Source: Chryseobacterium daecheongense
GTDB lineage: Bacteria > Bacteroidota > Bacteroidia > Flavobacteriales > Weeksellaceae
Length of the DNA: 64,000 bases
Reading direction: 5' to 3'
Assembly: GCF_003729955.1 (NCBI RefSeq)
Contig: NZ_RJTX01000004.1
Span: 248,001 to 312,000 of the forward strand
A program made the translations under genes and the position numbers. This document shows positions 8,283 to 17,194 of this stretch, in pieces; the stretch's first letter is position 1, and every line of letters starts with the position of its first letter. The notes beneath the pieces are model-generated. The model did no database searches, was not told where the DNA came from, and saw only the letters and a program-made list of their open reading frames with translations.

Positions 8283-9776
8283 TTATAGATTAGGATTATT
8301 TTCAATCTCTTTTTGTGGAATGGAGAACAGGTAATACCTGCTGTTCGGAGCAAATGCAGACTGATCAGGAAAGGCAAAAATGGTATGCCCTCTCCCATTG
8401 ACTGTCTTTATGGTTCCGTTTGGTGTGGTTACCTGTACTTGTATGGGTTGCCCGTTGGCATTCACATAAGGTTTTCTTACTACAGTTCCTTGTGTTCTGA
8501 TGATGTCTGACAATGAAAAGCCTTCTCCAAAGAGTTCTTTTCTTCGTTCAATTAAAATTTCTTTAATGACAGCATCCTGAGCAAGCGAACCACTGTAAAC
8601 ATTTGCATTTCTGGCTGCTTTCAATTGGTTTAAAACTAAAATTGCATTGGTAACATTTCCGTTTCTGGCTTCAGCTTCGGCTTCAATTAAATACATTTCA
8701 GCGGATCTCATCAATACGATATCAGCAATCAGAGTGGCTTTAAATTTAAATTTAGCATACCTCAAAAGGCCTTCTCTTCCGGGCAGTCCATCCCATTGGA
8801 ATAATTGATAACGGATATCATTGGTATCAAACAGATCTTTGAAATAAGGATCAGCCATGAAGCTGTAATAATAACTCCCTGAAGATGACACATCAAGATA
8901 ATGGAAGGCATAGCTTTCCCCGGATTGTTCCTGGGTCTGGCCATGGCCCCAAATCCATTCTCCGTTGCCTATATCATTGAAACCTTCTTTATATTTTTCA
9001 GGAGCCATTAACGGATATCCGACTCTGGCTTCTTTTGCCGCCGCAACAGCTTTAGGCCATTCTCCGGTATTTAAATAAGTTCTCGCTAATAATCCATTAA
9101 CCACGGAACGATCTATTTTGTCCTTATTATTTCTGGTATAGTTTTGCAGTAAATTATCAGCATCCGTTAGATCACTTTTAATCAAAGTATAAATTTCTTC
9201 AAGACTTGCTTTCGGCTTTCCAACAGAATTTATAGTCGTAGGCTCCGTATATACCGGAACTGTTAATGCATTTTTATCTTTCAAATAACTGAATTGATAA
9301 AAGCTTGCCAGGTTTAAATAACAAAAAGCTCTGAGTGCTTTTGCCTGGCCTTTTACCTGATCTTTTTTCGTCTGGCTTCCTTCCACCCCATCAATTCTAC
9401 TTATTACATTATTCATATTATTGATGGTAGAATACAGAGCATTCCAAATGAAAAGAGAACGGCTTCCGGTGTTATTCACCAAATCCGTGAATGCATAAGC
9501 CGAAGGAAAACCATACTTATTTGTTAAAACAGCTACGTCACTTCCCATAGCATCACTTGTTCTGAGCACCGTTGAATAACCTATATTGGCATATGTAGGA
9601 CCATCATCATTCAATTTTGCCCAGGCTCCATTGATTACGGTTTCTGCGCTTTCAGCTGTTTTAAAAACTTCCGCTTCGTTGGCCTGATTGGTTGGAGCTG
9701 TTTCCAGATCACTTTCACAACTCACTATTGAAAGTGTAAGCAATAATGATAAGGACAGATATATTATTTTTTTCAT
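8283..9776 (-). CDS. RagB/SusD-family nutrient-binding outer-membrane lipoprotein
   Basis: A 497-residue SusD homologue. It has a lipoprotein signal (lipobox IVSC near 17-20), an N-terminal SusD-like region with TPR-type helices (RAFCYLNLASFYQFSYL at about 150-166) and the C-terminal RagB/SusD domain (RSAEMYLIEAEAEARNGN, RRKELFGEGFSLSDIIR). SusD proteins sit as a lid on the SusC transporter at the cell surface and bind the ligand. The gene follows susC by 21 bases and shares its SAM-riboswitch-controlled transcript, so the ligand may be linked to methionine or organosulfur supply rather than a glycan. That link is inferred from the riboswitch only. Confidence 0.93.
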   Translation of the reverse strand: MKKIIYLSLSLLLTLSIVSCESDLETAPTNQANEAEVFKTAESAETVINGAWAKLNDDGPTYANIGYSTVLRTSDAMGSDVAVLTNKYGFPSAYAFTDLVNNTGSRSLFIWNALYSTINNMNNVISRIDGVEGSQTKKDQVKGQAKALRAFCYLNLASFYQFSYLKDKNALTVPVYTEPTTINSVGKPKASLEEIYTLIKSDLTDADNLLQNYTRNNKDKIDRSVVNGLLARTYLNTGEWPKAVAAAKEARVGYPLMAPEKYKEGFNDIGNGEWIWGHGQTQEQSGESYAFHYLDVSSSGSYYYSFMADPYFKDLFDTNDIRYQLFQWDGLPGREGLLRYAKFKFKATLIADIVLMRSAEMYLIEAEAEARNGNVTNAILVLNQLKAARNANVYSGSLAQDAVIKEILIERRKELFGEGFSLSDIIRTQGTVVRKPYVNANGQPIQVQVTTPNGTIKTVNGRGHTIFAFPDQSAFAPNSRYYLFSIPQKEIENNPNL

Positions 9777-9797
9777 GTTTCAAATTTTTAAAGATTA

Positions 9798-12719
9798 TTA
9801 AAGAGTTGCCTGAAGACCGAAGGTTATTGTTCTCATTGCCGGATATCTGTAATAAGTGGTCCCATCTAATGTTTGTTCCGGATCCATTCCTTTATGCTTA
9901 TAGAATGTTAACAGGTTTTCTGCCTGAAGATAGATTCTGAATTTTTTCAATCCTATCCTTTCAAAATAACCAGACGGTAAAGTATAGCCTAAACTTACAT
10001 TCTTGATTCTTGCATATGTTCCTGAATACAGAAATCTGGAAGAAACCGAAGTCCAGTTATTGGTTGTTGTACTTAAAGCCGGAACATCTGTATTGGTATT
10101 TTCCGGTGTCCATCTGTTCAGGATTTCAGAGCTCCATGCTCTACCAGCTGAGCTTCCGTTATGCATTAGCATAGTATAATCGGTATCCAGGATTTTCCCT
10201 CCGATGCTGAATGTCAATAACCCTGAAAAATCAAAGTTTTTGTAATTGATACTGGTTGTAATTCCACCCATTAATTTTGGAAGTGAAGAGCCCTGTAATG
10301 TTTTTGTTGCTTTTGCATATTCTGAAGTAGTCCCTTCCACAGTATTTCCATTGGCATCCTTAGAAATAGTTCTCCATAAAGGCTTTCCATTACTCGGATC
10401 TACTCCTACCCATTCAGGAATGAAGAAATCATAAATAGAACCTCCTACCTGTAAAAGCTTTGTTCCGCTGACAATGGAGCCTTTCGGAAGTTTGGTGATT
10501 TCATTTTTCAAGGTACTTAAATTGACATCAACATCCCACTGGAAATCATCATTCTTAATTGGTGTTGTGAATAGGGAAAACTCAAATCCCGTATTCTTTA
10601 ATTCTCCGATGTTTGACTGGAAACCGCTGAAGCCTAAAGATGGTGCTAAAGGCATTTCAAACAGAAGGTCTTTACTCTGACGCTGGAAGTATTCTACATT
10701 TCCTTTTATTCTGTTTTTAAGGATGGCAAATTCTAACCCGACGTTTAAATTGAGGTTGGTTTCCCATTTCAGATCCGGAGTAGGAAGTCTGCTTGCAACA
10801 GTTCCCGGTTCTCCAAGATTATTGTAAAATGCATATAAGCTTTGGTATGCGTAATAGGTACTTAGTTTATCATTTCCCTGTCCTCCATAACTCGCACGCA
10901 GGGTAAGCTGATTAAAAACATTCAGGTTCTTGATAAAATCCTCGTTTGACACCTTCCATGAACCTCCCACAGACCAAAATGTTCCCCATCTGTTATCCGG
11001 AGAAAATCTTGATGACCCATCTGCTCTTACTGATCCGGAAACAAAATATTTATTTTTATAATCGTATTCTATTTTCCCTAAAAAACTCAGTAATCCTAAT
11101 TTATCACTATTCCCGCTAAAACTGCCTAATAAAGCGGCTGCATCCGGCTCATAATAATACGGAAGTGAAAATTGGCTTCTGCTTCCGGATATGGTTTGAT
11201 ATTCATAATGATAGAATTCCTGCCCGGCTAGAATGTTAAAGTGATGCTGGCTGAACTTTTTATCATAGGTCAAAATATTACTTGTGGTGTATGACAGTGT
11301 TCTTGAGTTGGTCTTGGTAACTGATCCCCCAATTTCGCTTCCCTCTCCTATCAAAGGATTTGTATAATAATGTCCATTATAGTTAACCAGGTCAATGGAA
11401 AAGCTCGACTTAAATTTTAGTTCAGGCAAAAAAGTAAAGTCTAAAAATCCTTTTCCCGAAAAATTATCTTCTCTGTTTTCATTTTTGTCTAAAGGTAAAG
11501 TGGCCGCTGCGTTCTCATTCTGCAATGCACTTGTAGGCCTGTATTTTCCGAAATCATAGATATAATTTCCATTGGCATCCAGTTTATAGCTTCCATCTGC
11601 ATTCCTTTCATAATAAGGGTAGAAAGAAGGAATCACCCTAGCCGCATTAATGATATTATCCGTTCTGGAATCTGAAGAAGGAGGTGCCTGCTGTAAACTA
11701 TTTGTATAGCTTAAATTGGCTCCTACATTCAACCATTTTTTTACTTCTGTATTTATTTTTAAACGGGTACTGTACTTTCTGAAACCGGATTCAATAGCGA
11801 TTCCTTTATCGTCTAAATAGCCTAATGAAAAATAGTAATTGCTTTTTTCACTTCCCCCACTGAAATCCAGATCTACCTGGTTTCTTGAGGCCACTCTTTG
11901 CAGGATGTCTCTCCAGTCATCATTCCATAAAGCTTTTGCTCCAGGTAAAAGTTTTCCATCAGTTCCTACAGGTTTGGCATAACCTGCCCCATAAGGATTA
12001 ATTCCCAATGAATTCACCAGGTTGTCCGTTGCCATCTGTGCTGCCTGCTGCGATGAGATCTGACTGGATTTATACCCATTTCTCAATGCCTCCCAATATA
12101 GCTCAAAATACTGATCCGTACTTACCTGTTCATAATCTTTCACCGCTCTTGTTGAGAATCCCTGACTGATATTGAAATTAATTCTCGCTTCTCCCTTTTT
12201 TCCGGATTTTGTAGTAATGATGATCACTCCATTGGCCCCTCTTGATCCGTATAATGAACTTGCTGTAGCATCTTTCAGTACACTTATGGATTCGATGTCA
12301 TTAGGGCTTATGGAATTGATGTTTCCATCAAAAGGAATTCCGTCTACTACAAATAAAGGATTACTGGATGCACTTACCGATCCTATTCCACGGATTCTGA
12401 TGGATGCTACAGAACCAGGTTGCCCTGAGGCACTCACCGCCTGGAGTCCGGGAACCTGTCCTTCCAATGCCTTTGTGATGTTCGTTACAGGTCTGTTATT
12501 GATTTTTTCACTGGAAATGGTTGCTACTGATCCTGTGTAACTTGTTTTTTTAGCTTTACCATAAGCCACAATAACCACTTCATCAATATTTTTCTCCTGG
12601 ATTGTATTCTTGCCGGATTTTATCTCTTGACCTTGTAATCCTACCGCTCCTAAGAAAAATACAGCAGCTGAAGGCAGCCAAGATTTCGAAATAATTAATT
12701 TATTGCTAATCATAATCAA
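9798..12719 (-). CDS. SusC/RagA-family TonB-dependent outer-membrane transporter (SAM-riboswitch controlled)
   Basis: A 973-residue SusC-type receptor. After a signal peptide (about residues 12-30, SWLPSAAVFFLGAVGLQGQ) the plug domain starts almost at once (IDEVVIVAYGKAKKTSYTGS, then the signature SLYGSRGANGVIIITTKSG at about 158-176). The usual 80-residue carboxypeptidase-regulatory-like N-terminal domain is absent. The long C-terminal part is the 22-strand barrel, ending in an aromatic-rich strand (MRTITFGLQATL). It imports large nutrients with its SusD partner using TonB energy. ATG codons at 12719 and 12713 are both possible starts. Upstream lie a SAM-I riboswitch, a terminator-like hairpin and a good promoter. 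Confidence 0.94.
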   Translation of the reverse strand: MIMISNKLIISKSWLPSAAVFFLGAVGLQGQEIKSGKNTIQEKNIDEVVIVAYGKAKKTSYTGSVATISSEKINNRPVTNITKALEGQVPGLQAVSASGQPGSVASIRIRGIGSVSASSNPLFVVDGIPFDGNINSISPNDIESISVLKDATASSLYGSRGANGVIIITTKSGKKGEARINFNISQGFSTRAVKDYEQVSTDQYFELYWEALRNGYKSSQISSQQAAQMATDNLVNSLGINPYGAGYAKPVGTDGKLLPGAKALWNDDWRDILQRVASRNQVDLDFSGGSEKSNYYFSLGYLDDKGIAIESGFRKYSTRLKINTEVKKWLNVGANLSYTNSLQQAPPSSDSRTDNIINAARVIPSFYPYYERNADGSYKLDANGNYIYDFGKYRPTSALQNENAAATLPLDKNENREDNFSGKGFLDFTFLPELKFKSSFSIDLVNYNGHYYTNPLIGEGSEIGGSVTKTNSRTLSYTTSNILTYDKKFSQHHFNILAGQEFYHYEYQTISGSRSQFSLPYYYEPDAAALLGSFSGNSDKLGLLSFLGKIEYDYKNKYFVSGSVRADGSSRFSPDNRWGTFWSVGGSWKVSNEDFIKNLNVFNQLTLRASYGGQGNDKLSTYYAYQSLYAFYNNLGEPGTVASRLPTPDLKWETNLNLNVGLEFAILKNRIKGNVEYFQRQSKDLLFEMPLAPSLGFSGFQSNIGELKNTGFEFSLFTTPIKNDDFQWDVDVNLSTLKNEITKLPKGSIVSGTKLLQVGGSIYDFFIPEWVGVDPSNGKPLWRTISKDANGNTVEGTTSEYAKATKTLQGSSLPKLMGGITTSINYKNFDFSGLLTFSIGGKILDTDYTMLMHNGSSAGRAWSSEILNRWTPENTNTDVPALSTTTNNWTSVSSRFLYSGTYARIKNVSLGYTLPSGYFERIGLKKFRIYLQAENLLTFYKHKGMDPEQTLDGTTYYRYPAMRTITFGLQATL

Positions 12720-12745
12720 TTTTATTTATCAAATATTAAAATTTA

Positions 12746-12773
12746 ACCCTTTGCAGAAAAAACAACAAAGGGT
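12746..12773 (-). terminator. Terminator-like hairpin between the SAM riboswitch and susC
   Basis: On the minus strand ACCCTTTG and CAAAGGGT pair perfectly (8 bp) around a 12-base loop, followed by an interrupted T-run (TAAATTTTAATATTT). It is a plausible expression platform for the riboswitch, but the T-run is weak and no alternative antiterminator pairing was clear by eye. Confidence 0.5.
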
Positions 12774-12797
12774 ATCCATAGATATGATTAACCTAAT

Positions 12798-12892
12798 GCT
12801 TATTTTTCCTTTTAAAGGCTGAATGTAACACCTTGCGCATGCAGGTTGTTAAGATTTCGCAGGGTCAGTTCCCTCCATCTTTCTTTATAAGC
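12798..12892 (-). promoter_or_regulatory. SAM-I (S-box) riboswitch
   Basis: The minus-strand RNA has the S-box core in order: P1 5-prime strand GCTTAT (12892-12887), P2 arm AAGAT, the conserved GGAGGGAACTGACCCT block, GAAATCTTAACAACC closing P2 (AAGAT with ATCTT), P3 (ACCT with AGGT), the segment AAGGTGTTACATTCAGCC, P4 (CCTTT with AAGG) and the P1 3-prime strand ATAAGC (12803-12798). All four helices can form and the invariant GAA and AAC blocks are present. S-box RNAs bind S-adenosylmethionine and usually turn genes off when SAM is plentiful. Here the first gene downstream is susC, 78 bases away. The aptamer begins about ten bases after the expected transcription start. Confidence 0.93.
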
Positions 12893-12908
12893 CGATCGAA
12901 ATATGTTG

Positions 12909-12940
12909 CAAAGCTAGAAACAAATAGTCTATAAAACAAG
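12909..12940 (-). promoter_or_regulatory. Promoter of the riboswitch-susC-susD transcript
   Basis: On the minus strand TAGCTTTG (12916-12909) matches TAnnTTTG exactly, with TTG (12939-12937) 20 bases upstream. Predicted transcription start is about 12902, just ahead of the riboswitch. Confidence 0.7.
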
Positions 12941-12946
12941 TAGACT
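12926..12946. promoter_or_regulatory. 6-9-6 inverted repeat over the -33 element of the susC promoter
   Basis: AGTCTA (12926-12931) and TAGACT (12941-12946) are perfect inverted copies spaced by nine bases, centred on the -33 TTG. It could be an operator. The rest of 12947-13135 is AT-rich, with no clear gene and no clear aroQ promoter seen. Confidence 0.35.
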
Positions 12947-13135
12947 TTTAAAAACACAATGTGAATCTTTATGAAAAATTAACTTAAAATTGTTTAAAAT
13001 GCGATAAAATAGACATTTACAATCATTACCAAATTCTCAAACATGACAAAAATCATTAAAAATAATGCAATCTGTACCAAAGTATTCTTTTTTAAATTTT
13101 AAAGCTTCAATTAAAAAAATCTCTATTTTTATACT

Positions 13136-13552
13136 ATGAAAATTTTAATTGTTAACGGTCCTAATTTGAATCTTTTAGGAACCAGAGAGCCTGAAATTTA
13201 CGGAAGCACTTCCATGGAAAATTATATGGAAAAGTTGAAATCTGAATTTCCTTCTCATGATCTTTCCTATTATCAATCTAATATTGAAGGGGAAATTATT
13301 GACAGACTCCAGCAAGATGATTTTGATGCTCTCATCATCAATCCGGGAGCTTATACACATTATTCTTATGCTATTGCTGATTGTTTAAAGAATATCCAGA
13401 AGTCCAAAATAGAAGTACACATCAGCAATATTTATAAAAGGGAAGAGTTTCGGCAGAAATCGGTGACAGCAGCAAATACTGATGCCGTTTTATCTGGTTT
13501 TGGAATGCATGGCTACAGGTTAGCAATACAAAGTCTGACTGAAAATAAATAA
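13136..13552 (+). CDS. aroQ: Type II 3-dehydroquinate dehydratase
   Basis: A 138-residue enzyme of the normal AroQ length. It dehydrates 3-dehydroquinate to 3-dehydroshikimate, the third step of the shikimate pathway, in the cytoplasm. Diagnostic motifs are NGPNLNLLGTREPEIYG at 7-23 (the flexible lid, with Arg17 and Tyr22), the NPGAYTHYSYA segment at about 69-79 and HISNIYKREEFR at about 95-106. It is a single gene transcribed opposite to susC and convergent with pckA; a bidirectional terminator separates it from pckA. Confidence 0.97.
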   Translation: MKILIVNGPNLNLLGTREPEIYGSTSMENYMEKLKSEFPSHDLSYYQSNIEGEIIDRLQQDDFDALIINPGAYTHYSYAIADCLKNIQKSKIEVHISNIYKREEFRQKSVTAANTDAVLSGFGMHGYRLAIQSLTENK

Positions 13553-13556
13553 ATAT

Positions 13557-13584
13557 AAAAGCCTCATCGTTGATGAGGCTTTTT
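13557..13584. terminator. Bidirectional terminator between aroQ and pckA
   Basis: GCCTCATC and GATGAGGC pair perfectly around GTT (13561-13579), preceded by AAAA and followed by TTTTT, so the hairpin can serve both convergent genes. Confidence 0.9.
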
Positions 13585-13590
13585 GTATGA

Positions 13591-15207
13591 TTAGATAGTT
13601 TGTTCTTGTAATTGAGGTCCGGAAGCAACCAGTTTTTTACCTTCTTCCGTATTACAATACTGTTCAAAGTTCTTGATGTATCTTGAAGCTAAATCTTTTG
13701 CTTTTTCTTCCCACTCAGAAACATTACTGTATGTATCTCTAGGATCTAAAATACCTTCGGAAACATTTGGCAATGATGTAGGAATTTCAAGATTCATAAT
13801 AGGAACTTTTGTTTTTGGAGCGTTTTCGATAGAACCATCAATGATCGCATCAATGATCGCTCTTGTATCTTTAAGGGAAATTCTTTTTCCTGTTCCATTC
13901 CATCCTGTATTTACCAAATACGCTTTAGCACCATGCTCTTTCATTTTGCCAATTAAAGTTTTAGAATACATAGTTGGGTGTAAGGTAAGGAAAGCTTCAC
14001 CAAACGCCGGAGAGAAAGATGGTTCCGGTTCAGTAATTCCTCTTTCAGTACCTGCCAATTTGGAAGTATATCCACATAAGAAGTGATACTGTGCCTGATT
14101 TTCATCTAAAATAGAAACCGGAGGCAATACTCCGAACGCATCAGCAGAAAGGTATACGATTTTCTTAGCATGCCCTGCTTTGGAAGGCAAAACTATTTTA
14201 TTGATATGATAAATCGGGTAAGATACTCTTGTATTTTCAGTGATTGAACCATCCGTATAGTCAGCAACACCATTGTTTACCACCACATTCTCAAGAAGAG
14301 CATCTCTCTTGATCGCTCCATAAATATCCGGTTCTTTTTCAGCAGACAGATCAATTACTTTAGCATAACATCCCCCTTCATAATTGAATACTCCATTATC
14401 ATCCCAACCGTGTTCATCATCACCAATCAGATATCTTTTAGGATCCGCAGATAAAGTTGTCTTACCTGTTCCTGAAAGACCGAAGAATAAAGCTACATCT
14501 CCATCTTCACCAACGTTTGCTGAACAGTGCATGGAAGCCATACCTTTTAATGGAAGGTAATAATTCATCATCGCAAACATTCCTTTTTTCATTTCTCCTC
14601 CATACCAAGTACCTCCGATGATCTGAAGCTTTTCAGTTAAATCAAACATAATGAAGTTTTCAGAGTTTAATCCCTGCGCTTCCCAATTCGGGTTGGTCGT
14701 TTTGGAACCATTGATTACTGTGAAATCCGGTTCACCAAAGTTTTCCAACTCATAGTGAGACGGGCGGATAAACATATTCGTAACGAAATGAGCCTGCCAA
14801 GCCACTTCAACAATGAATCTTACTTTTAACCTGGTATCTGCATTGGTTCCACAAAAAGCATCAACCACATAAATTTTCTTAGATTTAGAAAGCTGATCTA
14901 ACACTAATCCTTTACAAGATTGGAAAATTTCCGGAGTTGTAGGTAAGTTTACTTTACCATCCCAGAAAATAGTGTCTCTTGAAATATCATCCTGAACAAT
15001 ATATCTGTCTTTAGGTGAGCGACCTGTGAAAATTCCTGTTTTTACTGATACCGCACCAGATTCTGTAAGCTCAGCTCTTTCAAAGCCTTGATTTTCAGGA
15101 GAAACCTCAGCCTGATATAATTCTTCATAGGAAGGATTATAAATTACTTCGTAGTCTCCTTTAATCCCTAATTTTTGTAAATCCTGGATGATTTTAGCGT
15201 TTTTCAT
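13591..15207 (-). CDS. pckA: Phosphoenolpyruvate carboxykinase (ATP)
   Basis: A 538-residue ATP-dependent PEPCK, the usual length for the family. It converts oxaloacetate plus ATP to phosphoenolpyruvate, CO2 and ADP, the entry step of gluconeogenesis. The N-terminus carries [16 protein letters not shown] (substrate binding), the middle has the ATP P-loop [13 protein letters not shown] (about 244-256) and the metal/nucleotide motif [21 protein letters not shown] is split just after it. The C-terminal GWNGTGKRI segment is also present. A -7-like element TAATTTTG lies at 15250-15243 without a clear -33. It is transcribed alone. Confidence 0.97.
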   Translation of the reverse strand: MKNAKIIQDLQKLGIKGDYEVIYNPSYEELYQAEVSPENQGFERAELTESGAVSVKTGIFTGRSPKDRYIVQDDISRDTIFWDGKVNLPTTPEIFQSCKGLVLDQLSKSKKIYVVDAFCGTNADTRLKVRFIVEVAWQAHFVTNMFIRPSHYELENFGEPDFTVINGSKTTNPNWEAQGLNSENFIMFDLTEKLQIIGGTWYGGEMKKGMFAMMNYYLPLKGMASMHCSANVGEDGDVALFFGLSGTGKTTLSADPKRYLIGDDEHGWDDNGVFNYEGGCYAKVIDLSAEKEPDIYGAIKRDALLENVVVNNGVADYTDGSITENTRVSYPIYHINKIVLPSKAGHAKKIVYLSADAFGVLPPVSILDENQAQYHFLCGYTSKLAGTERGITEPEPSFSPAFGEAFLTLHPTMYSKTLIGKMKEHGAKAYLVNTGWNGTGKRISLKDTRAIIDAIIDGSIENAPKTKVPIMNLEIPTSLPNVSEGILDPRDTYSNVSEWEEKAKDLASRYIKNFEQYCNTEEGKKLVASGPQLQEQTI

Positions 15208-15319
15208 TTTACTTATATTTTCTATATTCTTTTTGGGTTCAACAAAATTAAATATTAATTAATTGTTAAAGGTGGTTAAATATAATGATATAAGTCAGAA
15301 TGACAAAGAAAAATACAAC

Positions 15320-15341
15320 CTTGTAAATTACTGATTACAAG
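15320..15341 (-). terminator. Possible terminator at the end of the fabD-GHMP kinase operon
   Basis: CTTGTAA (15320-15326) and TTACAAG (15335-15341) are perfect inverted copies with an eight-base loop; the hairpin includes the kinase stop codon. On the minus strand GGTTGTATTTTTCTTTG follows, so the T-run is offset. Confidence 0.4.
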
Positions 15342-16240
15342 CTAATTAAATCATCCCAATCAAAAATGGTAGAAAAACCTTTTCCCCAAAAATAGTCCCT
15401 AAAGCCGTCAAATTTAGCACTCATTACAAAATCTCCACCCCATGCTCCCAAACTTTTCACAAAAACAGGAGAATCCGCAAAAAAACGCTCTTTAACTGTA
15501 GGAATTTTAAGAAAATTGGCTATTTTTTGCTCATGTTCTAACATTAGTTGAGAAAAAATTTGCAATTCATTACATAATAAAATATTTCTTGTAAGATTGG
15601 AAAACTCATCAACCAGCCGTTGAGACTTCTCTTTGGATCTGTATAAATTGATCCCTTCCCGGCTGTCTTGTTTTTGATTTAAATGAATAAAGATCAGCTC
15701 ATTTTTGAATGAAGGACTAAAATTCACCTTCTCATATTTGATTTCCGGCTTGCTCTGATAAAGAATGGCAGATTTCTCTTTAGCTACCGCTATATCATAG
15801 CCACTTCCGCCTAAGCTTATTGTATTCAAATGAAATGGATCTATTTTCGCCCATTCCGCAAGATTATTCATTAAAGTGGAACTGCTTCCTAACCCATAAT
15901 CTGCAGGAAACTGAAGATTGGTTTTTAAGTAATAAGAATTTGTATGCTGAAATTTAATTTCTGAAAGCTGCTGAACATTGTGTAAGGTTTTAAGAATAAA
16001 TTCAGCGCTTGAAGGAATATTTGTTTCTAAGATCTGCCAGTTTTTGTAATCAATGACAGCTTTTAGCCACAAGGTATTTTGATGATAAGCCTCCCAGAAA
16101 ACCAAACATTTCTGATCGTCTTTTTCTTCAAAGAAAAACTCTTGTCCCAGCCTGGTAGGTACCGCTAAGACAAGAGCTCCATCTATTGCGAAATATTCGG
16201 AAGTAAGCATCAGCTTTCCTGGTGAGAATATTCCGGTCAT
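15335..16240 (-). CDS. GYDIA-type GHMP kinase
   Basis: A 301-residue small-molecule kinase of the GHMP fold. The ATP-binding motif PADYGLGSSSTLMNNLA lies at about 112-128 and the family-defining GGSGYDIAVAK at about 144-154. It starts with SPGKLMLTSEYFAIDGALVLAVPTR, the usual GHMP opening that resembles mevalonate and phosphomevalonate kinases. Flavobacteria make isoprenoids by the mevalonate route, and this family is often proposed to supply a mevalonate-pathway phosphorylation; that substrate is inferred. It starts 11 bases after fabD stops, so both probably share a transcript. Confidence 0.8.
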   Translation of the reverse strand: MTGIFSPGKLMLTSEYFAIDGALVLAVPTRLGQEFFFEEKDDQKCLVFWEAYHQNTLWLKAVIDYKNWQILETNIPSSAEFILKTLHNVQQLSEIKFQHTNSYYLKTNLQFPADYGLGSSSTLMNNLAEWAKIDPFHLNTISLGGSGYDIAVAKEKSAILYQSKPEIKYEKVNFSPSFKNELIFIHLNQKQDSREGINLYRSKEKSQRLVDEFSNLTRNILLCNELQIFSQLMLEHEQKIANFLKIPTVKERFFADSPVFVKSLGAWGGDFVMSAKFDGFRDYFWGKGFSTIFDWDDLISL

Positions 16241-16251
16241 ATTTTTTAATT

Positions 16252-17127
16252 TTAGATTGCAGACGCAACTTCTACAGAACCATCAATTTTTTTGATCAAC
16301 CCTTGAAGAGTTTTACCTGGCCCTACTTCTACAAAATTAGAAGCGCCGTCTTTGATCATATTTTGTACAGACTGCGTCCATTTTACAGGCCCCGTTAATT
16401 GTGCTATCAGATTTTGCTTGATTTCATCCGGATTGGTTACCGCTGTTGTAGTAATGTTTTGATACACAGGAATTGTAGCTTTTCTGAATTTTGTATTCTC
16501 AATAGCTGCTGCTAATTTTTCTTGTGCAGGTTGCATTAATGGTGAATGGAAAGCTCCGTTCACTGGTAACAACAATGCTCTTTTCGCTCCCGCTTCTTTC
16601 AATTTAACGCAAGCTTCTTCTACGGCCGTTGTTTCTCCTGAAATTACCAACTGCCCAGGGCAGTTATAATTAGCCGGAACAACAATTCCATTTATAGTTG
16701 AGCATATTTCCTCCACTTTAGCATCTTCCAATCCTAAAATGGCAGCCATAGAGCTTGGATTGGCGTCACAGGCTTCCTGCATTGCCTTTGCTCTTTCTGC
16801 TACGAGCTTCAGTCCATCATCAAATGATAAAACGCCATTGGCAACCAGTGCGGAAAATTCTCCTAATGAATGTCCTGCAACCATTTCGGCACCAAGACCG
16901 TTCACTGCTTTTAGTGCAGCTACTGAATGTATAAAAATTGAAGGTTGGGTTACTTCTGTTTTTTTAAGATCTTCATCTGTTCCATTAAACATAATGGAAA
17001 GAATATCAAATCCTAAAATTTCATTGGCAGACTCCATCAAATCCTTTATGTCTTTTCGAGAATCGTATAATTCTTTTCCCATCCCCACGAATTGAGATCC
17101 CTGCCCAGGAAATACAAGTGCTTTCAT
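16252..17127 (-). CDS. fabD: ACP S-malonyltransferase
   Basis: A 291-residue malonyl-CoA:ACP transacylase that loads malonate on acyl carrier protein for fatty acid synthesis in the cytoplasm. It begins with the family signature FPGQGSQFVGMGKELYD, has the catalytic serine in GHSLGEFSALVA at about 88-99, and the catalytic histidine in NGAFHSPLM at about 192-200. Length matches FabD. A -7-like TATATTTG is at 17156-17149, 21 bases upstream of the start. Confidence 0.97.
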   Translation of the reverse strand: MKALVFPGQGSQFVGMGKELYDSRKDIKDLMESANEILGFDILSIMFNGTDEDLKKTEVTQPSIFIHSVAALKAVNGLGAEMVAGHSLGEFSALVANGVLSFDDGLKLVAERAKAMQEACDANPSSMAAILGLEDAKVEEICSTINGIVVPANYNCPGQLVISGETTAVEEACVKLKEAGAKRALLLPVNGAFHSPLMQPAQEKLAAAIENTKFRKATIPVYQNITTTAVTNPDEIKQNLIAQLTGPVKWTQSVQNMIKDGASNFVEVGPGKTLQGLIKKIDGSVEVASAI

Positions 17128-17194
17128 GTATTAATTTAAAATATTATGCAAATATAAATATAATGTTGAAAAATATTCTGTAATCGATAAAAGT

